Positions 9,732-21,274 of a stretch of DNA of 36,814 nucleotides are shown piece by piece (within the stretch, counting starts at the first letter, position 1; each line of letters starts with the position of its first letter). The position numbers were made by a program, and so were the translations under genes. This DNA comes from Dissophora ornata (Eukaryota > Mortierellomycota > Mortierellomycetes > Mortierellales > Mortierellaceae), in assembly GCA_025201705.1 (NCBI GenBank), contig MU616847.1, forward strand, positions 1 through 36,814, in the 5' to 3' direction. The notes beneath the pieces were generated by a model, which saw only the letters and a program-made list of their open reading frames with translations, made no database searches and was not told the origin of the DNA.

Positions 9732-12223
9732 ATGCCGTTCATTCAACCGATGGGAGTTTCTGCAAACTCCCGCAGCAGCAACAGTGGCATCGACTTCAGT
9801 GGCTCGGAACAGAAGAAAACAGAGGTAGAGCAGTCGTATCAGGTCAAGAATAACTGGGTCAAGAGTGCAGACGATACGAATCACATCTTCACAAAAACAT
9901 GGCTGCCTGTTGGCACAGCTGCTCAATCCGTTGTCGTGTAAGGAATTTTTTCCCCATCCGAGTGGTTTTTTTTTATTTTATTTATTTTTATTTGCCCAAC
10001 TGCTAACGTTACGTGCGTGATAGTTTTGTTCATGATATCCTCGAGCATTGTGAGCGATATCATTCCTTATTCGCCTACTTTGCGTGTAAGGGTATCGAAG
10101 TCCAATCATTCGACCTCCCCGGATTTGGAGAGACTGGCGCACGGAATGACTCACGAGGCAACACAGGAGGGTAAGCATCTCATATGCTCTACATTCTTGC
10201 TCGTCCACAGGGTTCTTCACGAAACACTAATGTTTTTTTGTTTACGCGTCATATCAAAAGGTACAATGTCCTCCTTAAGGAAGTCGACAGCGCCATCGAC
10301 CGAGCTTCTGCCACACACCTTTCCAAACCCATCTTTCTTATGGGTCATGGCATGGGTGGAGCCCTTGTCCTTAATTACGTTTGTGGACTCGGGAAACGGA
10401 TCACGTCTCTTACTGGCGTGATTTCATCCTCACCTTATTTAAAACCAACACTCTTGGGTGCGGGTGCGAGGTTCCCGAGCACGTATAATCGGTTTGGGAA
10501 ATGGTATCCAAATGTCGGCGTCGGTTTTCAGATGAGGCCAGAGGAATTGACGAGAGATCATGGAGAGCAGGAGAGGTGCCATTCCGATGGGTTAATCCAG
10601 ATCTCGGTATCACTGCAATGCCGTAAGAATATAGAAAATCGTCTTTGCGCGACTTTTTTTTTTACTATGGAGACCAAGAGCTCCTTACTGACATTCACCT
10701 TTGTGAATTTTTTTTTTTTTTGCGAATGCAGTGGGTGATATGATCTACCAAGGCAACAAGATGTTGATGAAGCGATGGAAAAAGTTCCCAACTCCACTGC
10801 CAATACTGCTACTGCACGGAACCGAGGACCCCATCTGTTCCTACCAGTCAACCGCGATTCTAAGCGCCAAGATTCTCAAGCTAGAACCCATCAACTTTGT
10901 ATTCAAATCCTGGAAGGGCAATAAGCACGACCGTAAGTTTCTCATACCTCAGATGTGCCCTCTTTTTTTGGTATCAACATTCCCCAGACTAAGTTTTTTT
11001 TTGTATCTCTATTCCTATTAGCCCACTGGGATCTCGATGCCGCATCAGTCAAGAGTGAGTACATTCACTGGATCTGCAACACCAGCCGCCACTTCTCCAA
11101 GCTACCCCTCGAACCCAGCATGGTCCATTCCGACAGCATTAAATCTGTCCGGGCCAAAGAGAAGTCTCATTCTATCAAGGGTGATATCACCAAAACTGGC
11201 AAAGTGCGTGACAAAAAAGATAAGAAGGCTAAAATGGACGAGAGACTGCAACAACAACAAAGGAAGGATAAAAGTCAAGAGATTCAGGCTTCGGCGGCTG
11301 TCAACAGTAGCACTGCATCTACTGTAGAAACAGGAACCGATAGTACTGAAAAGGGAAAGGCAAAAGCCTCAGAGCTTCAGGAACCCATTCATGATCTTAT
11401 GGACCTTTTGCGTCAACAACAGCAGAAACTTGAGAAAGCAAAGGAGAAGCGACGCGAGTATGGGCTTGAGGAGGATGGTAAAGAAGCTGGCGAAGAGCTG
11501 CAACAGCGGGAAGAAATTTCTCCTGCTGCTGCTACTGCGTCAACCAATGGCGGCAATGTTGATGGCAATGGCGTTGCTCCTCCAACTGAAAGTGTGCCTG
11601 CAGGCGCCAGTCCAGTAGCAAACGCTGATGTGATGGGAGGCGATCAAAAGGATGCCGAACAAAAAGTGGAGGATATCGAAAATGGTGGTACAGAAGATAC
11701 AACTACGCGCAACTCTACAGGACCCACAGCCGAGAAGGCAGACCCCAACCTCGATGCACCCTCGACCGAACCCAACGTCGAAACAGCCCTTCCAGAAGCC
11801 TCTGCAGAGATTAATGCTGATTCGATACCTACAATCGCTATTGATGCATCTCTTCCGATCCCCATCACTGCCGCCTCCGCCCTCACGAACGAGACTTTGA
11901 GCGAATCGGAGCCATTGGAAGAGACTAAGGGATTAGACGCAGATACGAAGTCCATTGCTTTTGAGATTGAGAGCAGCGCAGACGCGTCATCCATGAAAGG
12001 CGAAGGTGCTGTTGTTGTAGCCACTCCTAAAGCCGATGAAACCGTTCCCAAGTTTACAGCCGAAGTCAAGCCGAGCGAGGCGTTATTAAACGTCGAGGAC
12101 GAGATCTCTGAGGCGAGTGGATCTACCACGCCTCAAAAGGTCTTGCAGGAGGTAGAGACCCCCAGAATCGTGGAGCACACCTCTATTAATCTTGAAGAAG
12201 TAGAGCGAATTGCTCCTGCTTAA
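9732..12223 (+). CDS. Monoglyceride-lipase-like alpha/beta hydrolase, nucleophile Ser replaced by Gly
   Basis: Five exons, 9732-9937, 10024-10170, 10261-10622, 10732-10932 and 11022-12223, join in frame to give 705 aa. Residues ~40-340 are an alpha/beta hydrolase of the monoglyceride lipase (Yju3/MGLL) type: VVVFVHDILEH, FDLPGFGETG, then the nucleophile elbow FLMGHGMGGAL. The expected GHSMGG serine is Gly148 (codon GGC). The acid (Asp271, HGTEDPI) and probable base (His304, GNKHD) remain. The protein may therefore be a pseudoenzyme, or the base may be an error. The last ~365 residues are a Glu/Ala/Thr/Ser-rich disordered tail with one charged helix near LRQQQQKLEKAKEKRREYG. The second intron uses a weak AAAAG acceptor, the only one that keeps frame. 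MGL normally hydrolyses monoacylglycerol at lipid droplets or membranes. Confidence 0.87.
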
Positions 12224-12260
12224 ATACAATCTCACTGTGATTTACACCCGGCTACCGCCC

Positions 12261-12266
12261 AATAAA
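12261..12266 (+). terminator. Poly(A) signal of the lipase-like gene
   Basis: AATAAA lies 37 bases after the stop at 12223. It is 30 bases from the opposing signal of the convergent PDI gene. Confidence 0.6.
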
Positions 12267-12295
12267 TGCGAAAAAGAACTTTTTGGCTGCTTATC

Positions 12296-12301
12296 TTTAT
12301 T
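12296..12301 (-). terminator. Poly(A) signal of the PDI gene
   Basis: TTTATT on the + strand (AATAAA on the minus strand) lies 43 bases beyond the PDI stop. The two convergent transcripts probably overlap at their 3' ends. Confidence 0.6.
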
Positions 12302-12344
12302 GTAAATATGCATAGATATCTCAAGAACAGTGGTCAGTCAGCAT

Positions 12345-14088
12345 TTACAGCTCATCCTTGATGTTAGTCTTCTCCTCCTTAGATTCCTCAACCTTCTTGC
12401 TTGACTCCTTTTTCGGCTCTGCTACCTCAGGTTCAGGCAGAGCGACCTTAAAGCTGTATGGGAAGACTCTACCCCGTCCCGAGCTCGAGTCCGAGACCCA
12501 CTCCTGGATACCCTCCACATCGAACCGACCCACAAATGGCGCAAACGCCTTCTTTCCAGGGTTAATCAACAACAATCCGGGGATATCGCTGGAGATCTGG
12601 AACTCGCTCATCAACTTGACCACGCGCTTGTCCAGTGCGTCCATCCATATCGCGTGCAATGACCTGCCAGCATCGTGCGCTGCCTTCTTGACCTTACGGA
12701 GGGTCTCCAAGTTCTCCTCGTGTACTTGAACCGACTCTGGGAACTCGGGCTCGACAACCAAGAACGCAATGACGCAGTTTCCAGTGGACTTGCTCAAACA
12801 CTCCCTCTTAAACTGGGCCTGATCAGCAATCTGGTGGACGCTGGGGTCAAACTCGACCACAACAGGCTTGGGGGGTGCGGACTCTGATCCGCTCGACTTT
12901 GAGTTCTGTCCGTTCTTTCCTGGTGCTGCGTATTGGTTGAAGAACTCTGAGATTGGGTCACGCTTGAGCTCACCATTGTAAGCGACGGGCTCCTGGCTGC
13001 CCTTGGGGAAGAGGATCAAAGCTGGAAGGGTATCCAGGTTGAATTGCTTCAAGAGGTCATCACTGGGGGCGCGAATTTCCGCGACAACCATCCTGTCTTT
13101 CATATCTGTAGCCAATCCCTTGTACATGTTGCTGGATGTCAACTTTTTCGTGAACAACAGCGATCGAGGTTCGCTCTACAAGAAAAAAAACGACGAAGGT
13201 TTACTTTGCGTTAGCGGATTATGGCCATCGAAAGGTTTGATTTGATCCGATACCTATAACAAGCGTAGAGGATCTCCTTACGTCGTTGGCGACAAACTCG
13301 TCGACATTGGTGACTCCTGCGCTGGTGGGGTTGCTTGAAACGCGCTTGATATCATCGGGGACCAGACTCACAAGGTGATCAACAATGGCTTTAGCAGATC
13401 TCTCGCCTTGGTAATCTGTGGGTCTCTTCAAACCCTTCTTATTACCCCTGTTGGGAGGGAAGACCTTGATCGTCGGGAAGCCTATTAAAAAAAGGCAATC
13501 CGTGAGAATCGAGGACAAGACCATGATGTTTTTGGGCGAAGCAGCGCGGAGCAGCAGCAATTGCAGTTGGAGTTTTTTTTTTTTTTACCTTTGATGTCAT
13601 ATTGGGAGCAGATTGGTTTATTCTTATCGTCATCGCAATCGATCGCGCCCATCTTGACGATGCCGTGCAAGTTCTTGGCTGCTGCCTTGTACTGAGGAAC
13701 CAAGCTAGAGTAAAGAACATATCAATAGGTTAGATTATCGCCCTGGTTTTGTATTATTTGTAAATGTCACGAATAGAAGAATGTTCGTTTGGTCGACCTA
13801 CTTTTTGCAGTGACCACACCATGGAGCGTAGAACTCGAGCATGACCAAGTGCTAATGGATATGAGGAAAATATGAAGGCTCCTATAAGTTTTCCATTCAC
13901 TCATGCATGGCAAGAAAAAAAAAAGCTGATGAGGTTGAGTGGTGGCGTACGTTAGAGTCCATAACCTCGGCCTGGAAGTTTTTGGTGTTAACATCGACAA
14001 CGTGGTCTTTTGTGGAATAGAGACCAGCGAGGACGGACTGTGAGAGGAGCAGTGCTCCGAGAGCGATGGAGGTCAGACTGTGCTTCAT
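12345..14088 (-). CDS. ER protein disulfide isomerase (P5/Mpd1-type), C-terminal KDEL
   Basis: Five exons on the minus strand, 14088-13951, 13851-13802, 13704-13589, 13481-13282 and 13175-12345, join in frame to give 444 aa. Residues 1-21 are a signal peptide (ALGALLLSQSVLA). A thioredoxin a-type domain follows, with FYAPWCGHCKNLVPQY and catalytic CGHC at 58-61; the active site lies on a 50-base exon. The next thioredoxin-like segments lack a CxxC pair. The C-terminus is Lys/Glu-rich and ends in KDEL, the ER-retrieval signal. Such enzymes form and shuffle disulfides in secretory proteins. Length matches PDIA6 (about 440), but only one redox site is present, which is closer to yeast Mpd1. All introns are 85-106 bases long. 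Convergent with the lipase-like gene. Confidence 0.94.
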
Positions 14089-14719
14089 GAGTGTGAATGT
14101 AATAAGAAGGAATGCAGATGGGAGGACGTGTGGAGAGAAAGAGAACGGGACAGGGCGTCCCTTTTAACGACCGCGGGAAGCAAGGCCGCAGACGCGGAAG
14201 CCATTGATTGGCGGATACAGAATTGGACTTCATATCTCGATTTTATTGCTCGTGGGATTACTGTGGAGCCCTTCAAATCAGAAGCTATTTTCTACACCAT
14301 GCTCATGATCCGGTGCCGCCATGTAGATATGAGCGACGTGACAACAAATGAAGATGGTACTGTACACAATAATACCAGCGCCTCGTAGAAAACGCGTTTT
14401 CACTGACGACAAGTATCTGTCGACATTGGTATGACCTGATAATCATCCACAAGCAATTCGATCCAGCTACATCGCAAGAAATTTACTAACGCCTGCAGTT
14501 TTTCGAGGGTATGATGTGAAGTGTGTATACAGCTGGGTTGAAGAAGCAATATCAAGCCATAGGTCAAGCGGCCACTTTGGAACCAAACGTGGTGCACCCA
14601 CGATGATGGTTCAGTTTTGGAAGTGCATGCCTACTTTCTTAAGGGTCGTCACAATTTCTATCCTCAAAAGGGTCTCGCGGTCAAGAATTGGATCGGCCTC
14701 TTCTCTATCATTTTTCAAG
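14089..14719. other. Divergent promoter region, PDI / eL42
   Basis: 631 bases between the PDI start and the proposed eL42 start. ORFs overlapping here (such as 14080-14388 +) run into the PDI coding region and have no recognisable content. A pyrimidine-rich stretch at about 14695-14715 precedes the proposed eL42 ATG, as is usual for ribosomal-protein leaders. Confidence 0.45.
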
Positions 14720-16056
14720 ATGGTACTAAAATTTGGATCTGTGGAGCATTGACATCCAACCCCATGTACCCCTCCCATCCATCGATCCATCGCAGTTCAG
14801 CGCCGCCATTTGTATCGGTCTATCTATCAGCATGCCCCAATTCTTGCGGTGGAGCAGTTATCGACAGCATTCTCAGCCATTGTCAGCATCTCGTCAGCAT
14901 CTCGTCAGGATTAGCATCTCAGTCATCCATCATGAGTCGAAAACCTATGATGGATGAAATCGTGCACAAGGGGTGGCCGTTATATGCGCGACCAGAATCA
15001 GGATTTTGGAGACTCTTTATCATAAAGGGCGGGCGGGTTTCTGCAGTATTCCTCAAAAACAATCTGCCATCAACCAATCGGTCGCGGACATCAGCTTTTG
15101 CACCTGAACAGGATTTACATCAAAACAGCCGATTTAAGCAAGGACAAAGGATCGTGTTCCGACCTCAACAGTAATTGCTGCAGCAAGGAACAATTACATC
15201 TAGGAACTATGATTCGGTGATCTCAGCAACATCAGTTCGTTCCGACCCCTCGAATGCAATCGATCTGGATTTTCACAACACAAAGGATAGTTGTTGAAGC
15301 ACAGGGACCCGTGAAATCCGCAGTTTTCTCTGGTCAACAGAGGATGGACCAGCAACCTCCTCTCTCTCCCTTCAGACAATATCAGAAATCCGCAGCACCA
15401 ATAGTCCAACGCTCCAATCAGCAGATCTCTAAACAGTGCTTCTTGATTTGGCCCAATCTCTAGGTTAACGTCCCCAAGACCAGAAACACCTACTGCAAGG
15501 GCAAGACCTGCAAGAAGCACACTGCCCACAAGGTCTCGCAGTACAAGACCGGCAAGGCTTCGCTCTTCGCTCAGGGTAAGTCGTGGCACCTGTTGTTTTC
15601 ATCCCAGGAACTGAGCCAATTCATCAGGAGATCAGGACACTGACAACCTTCTACACCTCTTTTATATACTTTTTTTTCCTTTGCTGTCGCCAATCATGGA
15701 TAATATATTATCATATGGATTATCGGGAATGATTCACGCCAACAGGAAAGCGTCGTTACGATAGAAAGCAGTCCGGTTATGGTGGTCAGACCAAGCCCGT
15801 CTTCCACAAGAAGGCCAAGACCACCAAGAAGGTTGTCCTTCGTTTGGAGTGCCAGGTCTGCAAGTACAAGCACCAGATCGCCTTGAAGCGCTGCAAGCAC
15901 TTCGAGCTTGGTGGTGACAAGAAGCAGAAGGGTACGTTTCTTGAAAACATGCAATCTCTCTCTTTTTCTCTTAACAATTTCGTCTGCAATTTTGAACTAA
16001 CGTCGTTTTTTTATTTTTTTTGCGCGTGAATAATAGGCCAGGCTCTTACTTTCTAA
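14720..16056 (+). CDS. RPL42: 60S ribosomal protein eL42 (L36a/L44)
   Basis: Exons 15464-15575, 15746-15931 and 16037-16056 are certain and encode all but the first residue of a 106-aa protein: [11 protein letters not shown]..., [28 protein letters not shown], ending GQALTF. The four zinc-ligand cysteines are C12, C17, C74 and C77. Pro56 (QTKPVF) is the residue linked to cycloheximide sensitivity in yeasts. The protein sits near the ribosomal E site. Exon 2 starts exactly at codon 2, so the start must be an ATG followed by GT. The nearest is 14720-14722, after a CT-rich leader, and implies a 741-base first intron with donor GTACTA. That start is the uncertain part (about 0.5). Poly(A) signal at 16106. 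Confidence 0.93.
14871..14918. repeat. Short direct repeats in the putative first intron of eL42
   Basis: The string GTCAGCATCTC occurs twice in tandem, with partial flanking copies (CTCAGCCATT, CGTCAGGATT). No function is apparent. Confidence 0.6.
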
Positions 16057-16105
16057 GCTATCGGAAGTATCATTGCCCCAGTGTGCATTCTGTATTTTAT
16101 CTCGC

Positions 16106-16111
16106 AATAAA
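16106..16111 (+). terminator. Poly(A) signal of eL42
   Basis: AATAAA lies 50 bases after the eL42 stop. It is followed at 16141-16161 by a genomic run of 21 A residues. Confidence 0.65.
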
Positions 16112-16334
16112 ACCTGGATTGACACCACTTCCTCACCAACAAAAAAAAAAAAAAAAAAAAACCCCTATGCACGCGCATGCGCTTATCATGCAATGTTCGA
16201 ATCGGAATGATGACAAGCAGGATATGACGTTCTCACGAGAATTAAGGATCTTGTTTTCATATTGTACATCTTGTTCTTTTCAAACAAGCGAACAAGAGCT
16301 TCAATCATGGCCTAGCCATCCCCTTTTTCCGCTC

Positions 16335-19300
16335 TTAAGCATCTATGTTATAGTCGAACTGGAACCCCTCATCGCTGAGTCCAAACACATGCTCCGCACG
16401 AAAGACATCATACTGTTGCGAAGTACCGTCCAGCGGGAGTCCGTTGTCGTTCAAAGGAACTGTTGTCGCTCCATCCTGATACTCAGGCACATACAGCAGA
16501 TGATCCCCAGGATCTTCATAGCCTAGACCCTCACTACTACCCCTGGTCTGGCTACGACTCCGCGCTTCAGCCATTGCCAGCTCCTCGTCCTGTGTTGTCA
16601 TCAGCTCTCTGAATTCTTCCTCCAGATCCAACATCACTTTGACATCCTCCTCTGCAGGCCAGTCGCGGACTGTGAGCGGGTCCGGCAAGAGCGCCTGCCG
16701 CTTAAACAAATCTGACCCCATCTTGAACCCTGCTTTGGCCTCGTTCCTGATCGCCTTGGAATTACTTCCCAGACGAGCGTTCAGGCAAGATACACGAAGG
16801 GCGGCCGCCAGGGTCTGGTTGAGCTTGCACTGGATCGCACACCAGTTAGGGTAAGAGTCCAACATGAGCTCGACATGGTGGAATAGAACATTCGACAGCT
16901 GCGTGCAGATCTGATGCGCGGTGTTGAAATAGCCGTTGCAGGGCTGAGGCGATCGACCAGTGAGCAAGTAGTCATCTACCTCACTTTTGATGCGTGGACC
17001 ACCACCGTTGCTTTCCTCCGACATGGACCGGGAGGCAGATCGGCTAAACATACCGTCGTACTCCTGACTGAGGGACTCGGGTGATTTGAGGGCAGACGAA
17101 CGGGGGGACGATTTCAAGTACTGTGGAATTGGAAGATAGGATGACTGTAGCATGATCGTAATAGTGTAATAATACATTGTCAGGATGCCTAAAAAGTTAT
17201 ACGGAACAAAGTCAGTAACAGGATTACTTCGCGTGACCAGATTCATAATCACAGTTGCGTGAAATGGCTATTAAAACGAAAAGACATACCCAGCTTGCCA
17301 TTGACTTTGTGATTAATGTCTGGCGATTCTACATCCTGACGGAACTTAAACATCGGCGGCAGCGCCTGTTCCCAGGCAATAAGCTCCGCCTGCAATCCCT
17401 GCAGCTCCTTGTCTTCGAGCCACACGCTCTCTGAGCATCGACTCGCTTCCAGTGTTGCAGAGATAGTTGGTCCAAAGTGATCGCGACTGTCGGTCTCTGA
17501 TCCCTGTTTAGAGTTGGGCGAGTAAGATCCTGTCGCTGCAGCTGCTGGGTTGACGGTCATTGATGTGCTGCGACCTTGCAGGTATAGACCCACGCGACGG
17601 CCAATCGACCACAGCTTGATTTCTTCCAAGAATAAGATCCTCGTATATGCTCCGCCATCTGTGACATCGCTCTCCGCATCCAAGAGCACTTTCATCCGAT
17701 CCAAATGGCGTCTCACTTCTATAGAATTTGACCCGGATCCGGTTCCGTGGCCGCCCTGACGACGCCCAATGTCCTCACCTCTGCTCTGCCTCTCCAATAG
17801 ATTTCTAGAAAGTCCAGAAAACGACGGGACCTTGTCCTTACTCTGTTGAGATGACGACGCTTTGCCATCAATTGAGGGCGCTGACATATTTGGCTCCGCA
17901 TTGTTGCGTGTGCCACCGGCTCCAGTCGGCCACTTGTGCCGTTTGTCATTCTCTGCAACATCTTTCTCGTACATGCTGGGATCGTTCACAGCTGCAAATT
18001 CTTCCTGCTCTAGATCACTCTCGTCGTCTTGCTCCCGCAGCTCGTCTTCATCGTCGTCATCGTCATCATCGTCTGAGATGGAAGATGTCATACGATAGGC
18101 ATTCCTGCTGCCCTGCAGCTCAGCTCTTAAAACCTTCTTTTCACGCTGGATCTGTTTCTTCTTCATTTTGGGTCCCCTTCGCTTTCCAGTCACCGGTCCA
18201 TCTGAACCGCTTTGGCCCGTCAAGTTCTTCCTCATTCCACCAAAACCAACACAGCCCTTGATCTTCGGCAACTCTGCTGTAACGATAGCGTTATCAAATC
18301 CATGTGGCCATCCAAAATACAGCCGTGATATGGCGTCCCGAGTATAGTATCCCCAGAAAGCCCAAAGACGCTGCTGATAAGCTGTCTCGGGAATGACACC
18401 CTTGTTGGCGACAATAGAACGACTCTCTGCTGCAAGGTCAATCATGGAATTGTTCTCGTCGTACAAGCTGTCGGTTGTCGCTAATGGTTGATATGTCCCG
18501 CAAATTTGAGCCATTCCAATGACGACACTAAAGACTCCATAGATGACCTGGGAGCCCAGCAAGTGGGCCTGCATCCTGGATAGCCGTGCCTTTCCATCGA
18601 TGTACTGTTGAATCTCTACAAATACATTAAAATCCATAAACGGGGAGGTGTAAGTGGGCGCATTATGAAGCTCTATCAATTATTTTTTTTTTCCTTATTT
18701 TATTTTTTTGTACTTACCTCGTGCACGTTCGCGGAATTGAATGGCCCGCTTGATGTCCGTGTTTCTGCCTAGGTGCTTGCACGCAGCCATGAAGATGACG
18801 TTCAAAATAAATAACGCCTGTGGCGTATGGGGATCCATAAGGTGCGTCTCGACCACCGCACGGTTGACAATTGGATAGTAAAAGCAAGAGTTCTATGTAG
18901 ATTTTCGATCGATTAGCATCTCTGACGCTGACAGTAGCGACATGTCCTCCAATATCAAAAATTAAACAAAACAAAAGAGACGTAAGGAGGATTACCTCAA
19001 AGAAGACATCAACCAAAAAGTTGGCGTCCTTTGGAACCATTAAAAGCTGACGTGGGATTCCCTGTAAATTGCAGGGAGCAGTCGAGTGAGGTGCCACCCA
19101 AAGTTCATCATAGTCCTGTGAGATGTGTCGCGGAATTATGATGCTGTAATCATACTTCTTACAATCGAGCATATCTTTTGCGATTCTCCACATCCTCAAA
19201 GTATCCGTCCGCTCTTCAGTTTGTGCCGGTGGTGCTGGCACAGACTGTATTGAGCGAGCAGCCGAAAAGCCGCCCGGGTATCCAAAGGACGATCCAACTA

Positions 19301-21177
19301 CTGTTGATGGAGCTGCCGTAACAGTCATTGAAAGTTGAGGCATCTGTTGCGACATGTTTGTGTCCCTCCATTCCATTTGGTCTCGTGGTCGATGCGATGG
19401 TGCACTCCATGAAACTGTTGGAGAGAACTGACTTGCTATAGCGGCTGAAGAGACAGGTGCTGCCGACTCGATGGCGCGATTAGGGTCGGGTGCATCCGGA
19501 GTTAAAACGACCTGTGGGTGGTGTTGTTGCTGATAGGCCGAAACTCCTGCTACATTCGAGCTGACGATCGGATGCTCGTGGCCATTGTACTGCTGCTGTT
19601 GCTGCACTGCAAAGTGCTGTTGTTGCTGACTGTATACTGATTGCTGCTGTGACGGAGCCCCATTACTTTCAGAGCTCGCGCCTCCAGAGACATCCCGCTG
19701 CTCATACGGCGGGAACTGTAGACCGGACGACTGACCTCGGTCCTGAAATCCATGGGGTATTAGATCAAGGTTTCCCTGACTGGGCACAAATGCTGAGAAT
19801 TCTGCGAAATTTGTTGCTGCACCGTCTGGGTATGAAAGAGTGAGTCGCTGCAGTGGGGACAGTGCCGAGTCGCCTGATTGACGTGATATCCCCAACGGGG
19901 ACTGTGTTTGGTCCTCACCTCCGCGGAACGGAGAGAGCTGTTGTTGTCTCTTCGATGGATCGGAGTATGGAGACAAAGACCCTATGGACTGCGAGCGATT
20001 CGGGATGAATACTCCGTCCAAGCTTCCTTGTCTGTGTTGCTGCGCCTGGAACGCGTGTTGAGTTTGTTCCAGGGGCGATGTTAATTGCCCTCCCATGTCA
20101 GAGTCGTGTTGATGAAATACTGATCTGGATCCAGGCTGGCTGGGCATATTGGTATCGGAAAAGGGAAGTGGCGTGGCAGGCGTGGCAGCATTGGTTATAC
20201 TCGCATGGGATGGCGGCTCTGGCCCTGAAGACGGATACAGTAAGCTCTGCCGCGGCTGCGAATGGCGAATGGCTGAGCTTGCAATTGTTGGTGTTGTCTC
20301 ATTGGGCAGAACCTCCGAGAGGTCGAGTTGTGGCCCTGGCCTCGCAACCCGGATTGCCTTTGCGATTTGTTTCGACTGTGCCAGCATCTCTTTCCTCCTA
20401 TCCAGGATCGTGCCGTGTTCCGTTGACACATGTCCTAGATTGAACGGCGACGTGGCTGCTGAAGAGGATGCTGTTTGTGTGAGAGTGGTGGTACTTGAGA
20501 ATGCCGACGCTGGCTTTGAGCCACTGGATACATCGGGTTTCTTGGACTGGAAGGAGGATTTTGAGGATGGGTTTATGGGTGACAGCGATGCAAGTGGCGC
20601 TGCCGATGTTGGAGTCGGGGAGTCAGTGGGTGCTGCTGATAGCGAATCGCCAAGATCTGCTGTCGAGACTCCTACGATTTTCTGCTTGCTCAATGGCGAG
20701 TCGCCCCAGGTTGACCGGGATTGCTGTGCATCCGTGTACAGACAGTCTGCCTTGTTTCTCGTGCAGTTGGAGCACGGAATGCCGCTGTCACATTTCCGCT
20801 AGTAGACAACGACGAACACGGTTTAATACAGAAAGCAAGAAGGAAGAAAAGGTTCCAACAATACGAGATAATCGTGCATGCACCTTGTTCTGTCGGCAGC
20901 GGTTGCAAGACGTGGCAACCTTATGTCGTTTGCGTGTCTTTCCCGGGAGACTAGGCATGCTCAAATCGACCTTAAGCCGAGGTTCCGTCTTTGGTGCCAA
21001 TGGACTCTCCCGAAGAGGCAGCAGCGGCGGTTGATACCCGGTGTGGCGGTGCATGGATGATGAAGATAGCGTGGAAGATCCAGATGCTGCCAAGCCCAAG
21101 AGCCCACCATTTGGGGCTACATTTGGCCGTGCTACCGAGCTGATGGGCGGATCTGCCATCGAGGGATATTCACGCAT
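16335..21177 (-). CDS. Zn2Cys6 fungal transcription factor, 1502 aa
   Basis: Five exons on the minus strand, 21177-20884, 20798-18996, 18892-18718, 18672-17290 and 17188-16335, join in frame. The binuclear zinc cluster is C91, C94, C101, C107, C110 and C117 with basic residues (CNRCRQNKRKCD), split by the first intron between Cys94 and Cys101 (donor GTGCAT). The frame is closed upstream of the ATG at 21177; 21243 is only a GTG. A long Gln/Ser/Pro-rich region follows. A fungal_trans regulatory domain starts near DTLRMWRIAKDMLDC and includes NSCFYYPIVNRAVVETHL and RLWAFWGYYTRDAISRLY (859-876). It is interrupted by a basic then acidic insert (an Asp run near 958-965). It resumes with GILTMYYYTITIMLQSSY. 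A nuclear, sequence-specific DNA-binding regulator; the target pathway cannot be told. Confidence 0.92.
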
Positions 21178-21274
21178 ATGGGGAGAGGAAGGATTGCGCC
21201 GTGTGGATGATGGAGGTTGGATGTGGGTGGATCGCGATTCCACTCCTCAGGTAGTAGCTCTGACGGAAGAGGCG

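Noticed and set aside
10558..10620. Apparent frameshift in the lipase-like gene (another frame reads like protein up to the same donor)
   Set aside because: The first frame continues through LTRD...GEQER to SLQC and joins in phase to LGDMIYQG, which fits the lipase family. No frameshift is needed.
14617..15174. 185-codon ORF on the + strand before eL42
   Set aside because: It starts at a TTG, overlaps the proposed first intron of eL42 and has no recognisable domain.
15576..16036. snoRNA in the eL42 introns
   Set aside because: CTGA boxes occur, but no matching C box (RTGATGA) with a terminal stem at suitable spacing was found.
20149..20802. 217-codon ORF on the + strand opposite the transcription factor
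   Set aside because: It is an antisense shadow of the Ser/Pro/Gln-rich coding exon, with no start context or domain.
21178..21243. N-terminal 22-residue extension of the transcription factor
   Set aside because: The codon at 21243 is GTG and is preceded by an in-frame stop. The first ATG is at 21177.
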